A stretch of 64,000 nucleotides of DNA from Stenotrophomonas mori (GTDB lineage Bacteria; Pseudomonadota; Gammaproteobacteria; Xanthomonadales; Xanthomonadaceae): positions 1,612,001 through 1,676,000 of the forward strand of contig NZ_JAIKTS010000001.1 in assembly GCF_023556335.1 (NCBI RefSeq). Reading direction: 5' to 3'. A program made the translations under genes and the position numbers. Below are positions 7,601-13,812 of the stretch, piece by piece. How positions within the stretch are numbered: position 1 is the first letter of the stretch; each line of letters begins with the position of its first letter. The notes beneath the pieces are model-generated. The model ran no database searches. It was not told the DNA's origin and saw nothing but the letters and a program-made list of their open reading frames with translations.

Positions 7601-9558
7601 TCGCCCGCCGAATCCAGGCTGAGGGCATTGCCGGCGCTCAGGTTGCCCTGGGTGACGTGGATGTCCCCGTCGGTGCTGGTCAGAGTGACGTTGCCGCCGC
7701 CGCTGATCGTGGAGCCCTGCGAGAGCCGCTCGTTGAACCGGCTCTGGTTCTGGCTGGTCGCCACGCCCACGCCGGCCTCGGCGCTGAGCAGCGATCCGCC
7801 ACCGGCGCCGCCTGCCATCCCGCTGATGGCGCTGGCCGACTGGTAGGCGTTGGCCGCGGCGGCCATGCCCTGCATCGCCTTGAGCCGGCCGTCGGACTGG
7901 CGGGCGGCATCGACGTTGTTCACCAGCTCGATCAGCGGCGAGTTCACCCGCGCGAACGCACCGACCTTGAGGCTCTTGTCCTGCTGCGAGCCGCTGTTGA
8001 GGTCGTCCGCGGTGGTGATGTCGATCGTGGCCGCGGTGATGTCCACGTCCCCGGCCGCCACCACGTGGCTGGCCTGCTGGGTGTAGGCCCCGCCCGCGCT
8101 CAGGCGCACGTTGCCGTCCAGGCTGCCCACGCTGCTGGCCACCTGCGACACCTGTGTGCCTTCGTCGCGGTGCCGCTCGGTGTGGTAGCCCGAGAAGCGC
8201 TCAGTGTCGGAAATCGCCACGGTGCCGATGGCCTTGTCGTCCGAGCGGTTGGCATTGCCCACGACGTCCTGTCCGCTGCGGATGCTCAGGTCACGCGCCG
8301 CATGCACGTCCACGTCGCCCTCGGCGACGATGTTGCTGGCGGTCAGGGCGATGTCGCCTTCGGTCGTGCGCAGCGTTGCGTTGCCGCCCACCGACAGCTG
8401 CGTTCCGGTCACCGTGTCGCTGTAGCCGCTGCCATCGCCCTGTTGCCGATTCATGCCGACCGGCAACGAGGCGCTGGTATCCACGCTCCACCCCGAACGG
8501 TTGCGCTGCTGGTCGCTGGTGACGGTGTTGTGCGCCACGTCGAACACGATGTCCCGGCTGGCTAGCAGCAGGGCATCGCCCTCGGCCGACAGTTGCGCTC
8601 CCTGGCTGGTGATGGAGCCGTCGCTGGCCAGCAGGATCAGGTTGTTGCCGGCGGCCAGCTGGCTGACGCGGGCGTCGCTGCTGGCCTCGTTCTGGCTGCC
8701 GCCGGAACGCTGGCTGCCGGCCTTCAGCACCACCGGGGTGAGCGCGGCATGGCTGCCGGCCGCGATGCCGTCGGCGGTACGGGTGAGCTTGCCGATCGTG
8801 CTTCCACTGCCCGGGTTGCCGGCGGTCGCGTTGTCCCGGCCGCTGCGGTAGGCCGCGGCCGGGTCGTAGGTGGCGCCCACGGAAAAGCCGCTGGATTTGC
8901 TGGACTGGCTGGCGCTGCTCTCGACGGTGTCCTGCCGCGCTTCCAGCACGATGTCCCTGGCCGCCAGGGTCAGGTTCTCACCGGCGGCGACGTCAGGGGC
9001 CGCGATGGTCAGCTGGTTGCCGGCGCTGAGGGTCAGGTTTCCGTCCAGCGACGCCACCCCCGAGCCCACCTGGGTGGTGCCTTCCAGGGTGCTCTGCGCA
9101 GCGCTGCTGGACTTGCCATATCCCACGCTGGCCACACCGCCGGAGAAACCACCGGTAAGCCCGGACTTCGTCTGCCGGGATGCGTGCTGTTCGGCAAACG
9201 TGTCCTGCGCGGACTCGATCAACAGGTCGTTGCCGGCCGCCAATCCCACATCGCCACTGCCGATGACCTGCGATCCCTGCACGGTGAGGTCGCTGCCGGC
9301 GGCGATGCGTACGCTCTCGCCGCTGAGGGTGCTGCCCACCGCCAGGCTTTCGTGCCACTCGTCGTGGGTGGTGGTGGTCTTGCGTTTGAGGAAGCCCTTC
9401 TTGGTGCGCTGCTCGTCGATGCTCAGGTCGTGCTGTTCCTGCGCACTGAGCAGGCTGACGTCGCGACCGGCGGCCAGCGCGATGCCGCCTTCCTCGCTTT
9501 TTTCCAAGCACCTGCACCACCAACAGCCGATGGGCAACGACCGCTTCCGCACCACCAT
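4663..9558 (-). CDS. Orphan CdiA C-terminal fragment, module 3 (open to toxin end)
   Basis: An uninterrupted 1,631-residue frame carries FHA-2 type filament repeats, the VENN pretoxin motif (about residue 1180, in AVENNYLSHAERMDYL), a Cys-containing pretoxin segment and a C-terminal toxin. ESPR, signal peptide and TPS domain are all missing, so it cannot be secreted alone. The first ATG at 9558 follows a non-homologous junction. From about residue 20 the sequence is CdiA-like ([16 protein letters not shown]). The last 180 residues (TTVLGTYLDD, PGSFNLLNTPDG, FGKEYDYLVKKG) form a pattern I have seen at polymorphic toxin ends; the activity is not assigned. Its immunity gene follows with a 4-base overlap. 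It may be a reserve toxin donor for the full-length cdiA. Confidence 0.8.
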   Translation of the reverse strand: MVVRKRSLPIGCWWCRCLEKSEEGGIALAAGRDVSLLSAQEQHDLSIDEQRTKKGFLKRKTTTTHDEWHESLAVGSTLSGESVRIAAGSDLTVQGSQVIGSGDVGLAAGNDLLIESAQDTFAEQHASRQTKSGLTGGFSGGVASVGYGKSSSAAQSTLEGTTQVGSGVASLDGNLTLSAGNQLTIAAPDVAAGENLTLAARDIVLEARQDTVESSASQSSKSSGFSVGATYDPAAAYRSGRDNATAGNPGSGSTIGKLTRTADGIAAGSHAALTPVVLKAGSQRSGGSQNEASSDARVSQLAAGNNLILLASDGSITSQGAQLSAEGDALLLASRDIVFDVAHNTVTSDQQRNRSGWSVDTSASLPVGMNRQQGDGSGYSDTVTGTQLSVGGNATLRTTEGDIALTASNIVAEGDVDVHAARDLSIRSGQDVVGNANRSDDKAIGTVAISDTERFSGYHTERHRDEGTQVSQVASSVGSLDGNVRLSAGGAYTQQASHVVAAGDVDITAATIDITTADDLNSGSQQDKSLKVGAFARVNSPLIELVNNVDAARQSDGRLKAMQGMAAAANAYQSASAISGMAGGAGGGSLLSAEAGVGVATSQNQSRFNERLSQGSTISGGGNVTLTSTDGDIHVTQGNLSAGNALSLDSAGDLILEAGQSQLSDQSSGHSAGAEVGVGVSVGAQTGVYAYAQANVGSHRSNSDSTTYQNTQLSGQTLTLRSKGDTTLRGATGTADTINVATGGDLTIESLQDTAHSQSKDSNVGARVQVSFGTAWNASANVSQSKASGDHAGVGQQSGLFAGDGGYHVDVGGAVNLVGGAIASTNAGNSELSAAELNFRDLRNTMDYSASTASLGAGFGGAAGEYQGTGTGMGAADRANVGGGVPMHESGSDSSTTYATLTEGDITIGGKATTAAELGINTDASKAHQQLDDLPDLQKVLADQQAMAAAAGTVVATSRQVADDLAAHAQDKMVAAANAYLDGLSPEQQAAFGTLSGPEQQDYLLSHSADYRDAYGSSLQWGIGGDYNRALQAVTTALVGSVAGQGGTQAVADALAPYAAQLIGNRFDENHGSDPNATAQLLSHALLGALLAEVNGGNAAGGALAGAGGELAANYLTQKLYGDDPNAYDENGRFDPNRLSEMDKQTISALSQAIGALAGGASDGELRQAVVGSSIAQNAVENNYLSHAERMDYLKEIQACEKGDGDACGRAANLESLSTNRNDAFRAACADSASAACATELQKAYDALDTQLAGQVEYMEWLFKSPLEMHDSRDNERALATHTGIGDLVWKIDCAQASTNCGTSGSIWLAAQGDPLTAIRHEAMRTLAEGAGKADGVFGRVGDLLSGVYQVGKDSNALVQFGKMWSDASFINDQGFGKYFDAKQAQSKAMREGMLSGLEGYIGDISGVIRGNLNGGDYWDLYDVYAHGDAEGRVGFDVLSMFVGGAEVNALAKSILAEKVIAKAFRAAEKEALESARVANNFYRDGSPLLFPQELTTSSGVIIKANPDKMTTVLGTYLDDTNSIINGQISMPKRMVYDGPAQPGSFNLLNTPDGIYKALGPDGFWERVNRPFIDSAIKRGDDIVLATRPVEKSLLRPDGSMSGFGKEYDYLVKKGYVYDFDTGKMCFGGCK
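9311..9498. repeat. Homology block shared with full-length cdiA (partner 16798-16985)
   Basis: This 188-bp block aligns gap-free with 16798-16985 (constant offset 7,487). I see three mismatches. It encodes the same filament segment ([16 protein letters not shown]) in the same frame, just after the start of module 3. Recombination here would fuse cdiA in frame to the module 3 toxin. Confidence 0.85.
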
Positions 9559-9913
9559 CTAAGTCCAGCTCGATCGCAGCGTCACCCCGCGCAAAGCAGG
9601 CAGAGCCAGAAAACAGGTCAAGATAAATCCCGCACCAGAGAGCCACGCTCTGAGCTAATTTAATTAACTCTGATCCCTGTTTTGGCTCGAATTTTGAAAG
9701 AACAAATGGCCTCCTCATGACAAACCACCGGCCACTCCCAAGCCGAACGGAAACACTCGGAATTCAAGTTAGCCTGACATTTATTGCACCACGACGTGCC
9801 CGGAACTATATTTACTCAACCAGAACTTTACCGACCAACGCGCTGGTATGCAGGGGCTCGTTGATGCCAGGATTTAATTCACCCCAACCCCTATTCCTCT
9901 CTTCATTCACTTA
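9559..9913. other. Junction region upstream of module 3
   Basis: No convincing gene was found in these 355 bases. The stretch lies between immunity gene 2 and module 3 and lacks the boundary repeat used elsewhere. Near 9652-9670 there is an AT-rich imperfect palindrome (GAGCTAATTTAATTAACTC) next to CTGATCCCTGTTTTGG. A minus-strand open frame from ATG 9718 overlaps module 3 in another frame and looks spurious. Confidence 0.4.
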
Positions 9914-10369
9914 TCAAATGTCCCCAGCCCACTCCCGAAGCTTCCTAGCCTTTTCCTCATGCAGCTCAGCAGCGCGCCGATAATGCTTGGCAGCAACAGC
10001 ATCCATCTCAAGAGAATCACTATAATTCAAAACAAACAATCCATAATAATAGTGAACCAATGGATCGCCCCCTGCCAAATACAGAAGCCTCTCGAAAAAT
10101 GGCTTGGCAATCTCATCCACAGGAAGAGTCAACACTATGCTAATAGCCAGAGGCGCATAAAGCACTTTAAGAAGCGAGTACCCTTCTCCCACGTCGCCAA
10201 TCTCGCGCCTTATTAACGACTCAATCTCATTCACACCCAGCCTGACAATGTCGCCTCTAACATCCCCTCCTTCCTCAGGCATGGGATCTCGAAAAGCCAA
10301 CCCTCCCCCGCTTTCGGCTATCGCAACAAAATAAGCACGAATAAGCTCAGAAAAAACATAACTCTTCAT
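9914..10369 (-). CDS. Putative CDI immunity protein of module 2
   Basis: This protein of about 151 residues starts at ATG 10369, with a GAGG ribosome-binding site formed around the toxin stop. A TTG codon at 10372 is a less likely alternative start. The C-terminal half (LVHYYYGLFVLNYSD, AKHYRRAAELHEEKARKL) looks helical and resembles a tetratricopeptide/SEL1-type repeat, which would suit protein-protein binding. No signal peptide is visible. Position directly after a toxin end, small size and AT-rich composition support an immunity role. The frame is intact although the toxin before it is frameshifted. Family not identified. Confidence 0.7.
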   Translation of the reverse strand: MKSYVFSELIRAYFVAIAESGGGLAFRDPMPEEGGDVRGDIVRLGVNEIESLIRREIGDVGEGYSLLKVLYAPLAISIVLTLPVDEIAKPFFERLLYLAGGDPLVHYYYGLFVLNYSDSLEMDAVAAKHYRRAAELHEEKARKLREWAGDI

Positions 10370-10378
10370 CAAAATCCC

Positions 10379-12533
10379 TCAACGCTTGGGAGGATGATAA
10401 TTGCTAATTCGCACTGCTCCGTCAGGCATCCGGAGCAGACGATACTCAATCTTCTGCCCTTCCACGACAACTGTGCGTGTTGAAGGAACTGCCGAGACAG
10501 GAATCTTCCCTCCCGCCGCAATAAAAGTCGCGGCATCATTAGCAATGACACTATCAATCCGACTCTTTGACAAGCCCGACATCTCGCTGAAATTATACCC
10601 AGACCCACTATGGGAATTACAATATCCATGACCACTTATTTCGATCCTCTGCCCACCAATAGTGGTTGAGACAATCTCGTTCTTAGGGGGTTGAAGATGG
10701 CCGAACTACAGTAAACTTCAAACTTGGAGGACTCAACCCATCCCCATTGACATTATCCGGAAGCAGATGATCTGGCGTCTCAGTTCGCCCTGTATTCCTG
10801 CCACTACCGGCTCCATCACTCGCGGCCCCGGCATATTTACCCTGCCCTGCAAGCGTTCGATTAACCGCAAAAGCTCCACCTGCGGCTATCCCCATGCCAG
10901 TTAGCGCCTCCACCAGATTCGGGTTCCCGGGCGACAGACCAACTGCCTGCCAAGCCTGGTTCTGCAAAGTGAGCGCCGGCCGTCCCTGATACCAAGTTGT
11001 CAGGCCTGCTGACATATTGTCTGCTGACTCAGCTGCCGCCGCGCACCCCCAGACAGTGAAGGGACAAAGCACACTTGATGCCCAAGCCCCCAGCAATCCG
11101 AGGCCAGCCTGAGTCACACCACCGAGGCGCTGGGCAGTTTGAACGTCATGGAAGGCGTCTTTATAGGCATCCGCTCTCGTGTACTTGAAGAGGCCACTCC
11201 CAGCCAGTACCCGTGTAATTTCTTCTTGCTGCCCAGCAGTCATTCCATCCAGGACTGATTGATACTGCGACGCCAGATACGTCCCTGCCGGTGTAAGGGA
11301 CATCCCATCTACCCCCTCCAGCAACGTCCCCGGCTCAATCATGTCTCTTCCGAGCAAACACTGGACCATGACACAGGCCACAGCCATCAGTTGCTCTTCG
11401 GAATAACCCTCCTCCATCAACTTCTCGATGACGTGCCGCTCATCCGGATGCAACTGCCGATTGAACTGCTCCGCTGCCAATGCAGTTGCAGCACCACTGC
11501 CACCACCAACAACAGCGCCCAACGCCAAGCTACCCAACTCCATCAAGGTTTTGCCTTCCGGGGAGTTCGGATCGATGTCGTTGCCGCGCAGGTAGCCCTG
11601 CATCGCCTTTGACGTCAACTGGTTGGTCGCCGCGCCAGCCAACCCTTCCAGCACGTCACCACCGCCCAGCGCGGCAATACCCGCGCCCACGATGCCGTGC
11701 AGGATCACCTTCTCCTTGCTGCCTTCCTCCCAGCCCATTTGCTGGGCCAGATCACCCGCGGCCCGCATCCCCACCTGCCCGGCCACCTGCCCCATCTCCA
11801 TCCGCTCAGCCACCTTCTGCTGATCGAAGATTTCCTTGAGGCCGTCCTGTTGCAGTTCGGTCACGCCTCTTGCGATGCCTTCACCACTGCCGTCATGCAC
11901 GATCAACGTGCCATCGGCAATGCCGGCCTGCGTCGTGCTGCCGGACTTCTCGTGCTGCGGCACGCTGATGTTCGGGCTGACGCTGCCACCACCACTGCCC
12001 CCGCTGGCGCTGATACCGAAACTGCTGGCCTTGTATTCGGCCTCGTTCTCCAGGTCGCTCCAGCCCAGGCTGCCGGTTTCCAGTCGATTGCGTAACGGGT
12101 CCGCCGCCGAGGCGATGGCCGCGCCATTCAACTGCGTGTGCCCTCCCACGCGGATGTCGAAGCCACCTTCCCCGGCCTGGATGCCGGTCTGCTCCTTCAC
12201 ACTGGTGTAGGTGCTGTCGATCTTGCTCTGGTTGTAGCTGGCGCTGACCTGCCCGCCACCGGTGCCGAAGGCCACGTCGATGCCCGCGCTCTGGTCCTTG
12301 CGCGCATAGTCGTTCGTGTCCTGCTGGCTGGTCATCGTCAGGCTGCGGCCAATGTCCGCAATGACGGTTTCACCACGGGCCTGCGCCCCTTCCAGTGTGG
12401 TGTCGCGGCCGCTGACCAGGGTGAGGGTGTTGGCCGCATCCACCGTGGTTTCGGCATGGGTGGTGCCGTTGCCGGCGGTGACGTACAGCCCGGCCACGCG
12501 CTCCACCACTGTGTTGTCGAACCCCGCGCCCTG
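10379..12533 (-). pseudogene. Orphan CdiA fragment plus toxin, module 2 (frameshifted)
   Basis: The filament sequence begins abruptly after an in-frame TAG at 12536 ([18 protein letters not shown]), matching the equivalent [17 protein letters not shown] in full-length cdiA. It then skips to FHA-2 repeats. The pretoxin junction is of the FNRQLHPDE type rather than VENN. The main frame stops at 10683, but the toxin continues in another frame to 10379 (NEIVSTTIGGQRIEI, EGQKIEYRLLRMPDG, VRISNYHPPKR). Removing one C from the five-C run (coding strand; 10686-10690) restores a continuous frame (SSTPKNEIVSTT). The toxin activity is not identified. There is no start signal, signal peptide or TPS domain. 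Confidence 0.75.
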
Positions 12534-12652
12534 CTACGTCCGCACGGTGATTGCGGAGCTCCGCGGGGAAAGTTTAAATCCAGCAACAAAATTACCCAGT
12601 CAATCAACCACAACAAACAATAACGACCCCACACTCACTTATTTTATTACTT

Positions 12653-12693
12653 AAGTGAATCTGGAACCGTCATTTGTATATGGAACTGTTATT
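12653..12693 (+). repeat. Module boundary repeat, copy C, with half-site
   Basis: The full repeat is at 12653-12674 (N4 is TCTG) with a half-site GAACTGTTATT at 12683-12693. It touches the stop codon of the module 1 immunity gene, the same arrangement as at 4157-4167. Module 2 begins about 120 bases further along the minus strand. Confidence 0.8.
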
Positions 12694-13034
12694 TATTTAC
12701 ACCACTCCATCTCTTTTACAAACCTAACATCCACTCGATCAATCACCCAAGAAACCATATTTCCGTCAAGAAACCCAAATTCTTCCGCCAAAAATTCGCC
12801 ATAAAACATTAACTCACCGGAACTGACACACCCTTCTTTCAATCTCCCAACCACCTTATATGAATATCTTTCTCCACACCCATCGAGGGACTCACCCACC
12901 TCCCCGGCATCATCCACAAAATATTCATCAAAAACTATCGGATAAAACTCAACCTCGTAAAAACCCCCAACCTTTATTTCGAAAGGGATGCTACTCGCAA
13001 TAGCATGTCGATCGGATACCACCAACAACGACAT
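12693..13034 (-). CDS. Putative CDI immunity protein of module 1
   Basis: This 113-residue acidic protein starts at ATG 13034, chosen because AGGGGAGG sits four bases upstream; a TTG seven codons earlier lacks a ribosome-binding site. The sequence contains VGGFYEVEFYPIVFDEYF and ELMFYGEFLAEEFGF, predicted mostly beta and soluble. There is no signal peptide. It follows the truncated toxin tail ending at 13086 and is AT-rich like the other immunity genes in the array. Family not recognised; the immunity role is inferred from context. The gene survives although its toxin has been reduced to about 50 codons. Confidence 0.65.
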   Translation of the reverse strand: MSLLVVSDRHAIASSIPFEIKVGGFYEVEFYPIVFDEYFVDDAGEVGESLDGCGERYSYKVVGRLKEGCVSSGELMFYGEFLAEEFGFLDGNMVSWVIDRVDVRFVKEMEWCK

Positions 13035-13085
13035 CAACCTCCCCTTCAATATCAAAATTGATTGATCTAACGAGAATAGAGAAAA

Positions 13086-13241
13086 TCACGAAACGCTCCT
13101 TAATGACCTATCAGCCCTATCCCCATTCACCATCTTCCAGAAGCTATTTCCACTTCCCACATGAATCGTAGGAACTTCACCCTTGGCATTCGTTCCTACA
13201 AAACCAAACTTGGCCGCACCCTTGCGAGACGAATTCCCCAT
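13086..13241 (-). pseudogene. Truncated toxin C-terminus, module 1
   Basis: An open stretch of about 51 codons ends with TGA at 13086 and reads MGNSSRKGAAKFGF...IHVGSGNSFWKMVNG. It begins inside the palindromic boundary repeat, so everything upstream, including pretoxin and filament, has been lost at that junction. The following immunity gene is intact. The IHVGSGNSFWK pattern suggests a toxin domain end, but I cannot name the family. Confidence 0.5.
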
Positions 13242-13242
13242 C

Positions 13243-13298
13243 AATAACGGTTCCGCGTTCACTTGCTGGATGACTCAAGTGAACGCGGAACCGTTATT
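13243..13298. repeat. Perfect palindrome of two boundary repeats
   Basis: Two 22-bp arms (13243-13264 and 13277-13298) are exact reverse complements separated by 12 bases (GCTGGATGACTC). Each arm is a boundary repeat with N4 CGCG, in opposite orientation. It sits precisely where the module 1 filament scrap meets the truncated toxin, so it marks a rearrangement point. Confidence 0.9.
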
Positions 13299-13425
13299 TC
13301 TGCACCGCCTCGATGGTCACGTTCTGGCCGATGATGCCCGAGCACGTCACTGCCGGCGATTTGGTTCCACCTGAATTTTAAAAGAGCGTGCAACTGCCTC
13401 GCTTCAAGCGAATTTCAGTACATAT
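13294..13425 (-). pseudogene. Filament scrap, module 1
   Basis: A short minus-strand stretch reads SGIIGQNVTIEAVQK before a TAA at 13294 formed by the palindromic repeat. The pattern is that of a CdiA/FhaB filament repeat. Only about 25 codons are recognisable. It is all that remains of the filament part of module 1. Confidence 0.4.
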
Positions 13426-13470
13426 AAGTGAACCCGGGACCGCTATTGATTATTGCCTGGAACCATCATT
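13426..13470 (+). repeat. Module boundary repeat, copy D, with half-site
   Basis: The full repeat is at 13426-13447 (N4 is CCCG, with GGACC in place of GAACC) with a half-site GAACCATCATT at 13460-13470. It lies 28 bases beyond the stop of the cdiA-linked immunity gene and so marks the end of the full-length cdiBAI unit. Confidence 0.75.
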
Positions 13471-13497
13471 GCCATCATCTCAGATTACCCCAACCGC

Positions 13498-13812
13498 TTA
13501 CTTTTTATAACGACCACTCCATCCACTCTGCTCCTGACACTGGAGACTAAACCATTTAATCACAAAAAAAAGAACGCCCCCTCCCAATGGAAAAACCAAA
13601 ATAGAAAAAATTCCATTAAATGATGCATAATAAGATAACAAATCCCCCCCCGAACCTCTCATGGAAAAAAATCCATAGGTGTTAATTATTGCGGAAATTA
13701 AAGCTCCAATAAAAACCCCGCAAATAATCAACTTTAGATATCCTGTTTTTCTAAAAAAACCACCTTCAATTGGATTTATCAATGCCGCGATTAATTGAGC
13801 AATAAAATCCAT
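13498..13812 (-). CDS. cdiI: Putative membrane CDI immunity protein (CdiI) of full-length cdiA
   Basis: This 104-residue protein has three probable membrane segments (LIICGVFIGALISAII; a second around SYYASFNGIFSILVF; GGGVLFFVIKWF) and a polar C-terminus. The start is ATG 13812, overlapping the cdiA stop as TGATG with GAGGAGG seven bases upstream; GTG 13815 is possible. An inner-membrane immunity protein is the usual partner of membrane-active CDI toxins, which fits the hydrophobic stretches near the CdiA C-terminus. Tight coupling to cdiA indicates co-translation. The sequence family was not recognised; the role is inferred from position and topology. Confidence 0.75.
   Translation of the reverse strand: MDFIAQLIAALINPIEGGFFRKTGYLKLIICGVFIGALISAIINTYGFFSMRGSGGDLLSYYASFNGIFSILVFPLGGGVLFFVIKWFSLQCQEQSGWSGRYKK

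Noticed and set aside
6655-8565. A 636-codon plus-strand open frame opposite module 3
   Set aside because: Antisense shadow of FHA-2 repeats with Arg/Ala/Gly-rich low complexity and no homology pattern.
9652-9690. Possible insertion sequence end at the module 3 junction
   Set aside because: No transposase, matching inverted end or target duplication was found; kept only as a low-interest observation.
12338-12634. Minus-strand 98-codon frame upstream of module 2
   Set aside because: It is out of frame with the filament and contains no recognisable feature; the filament frame opens only after the TAG at 12536.
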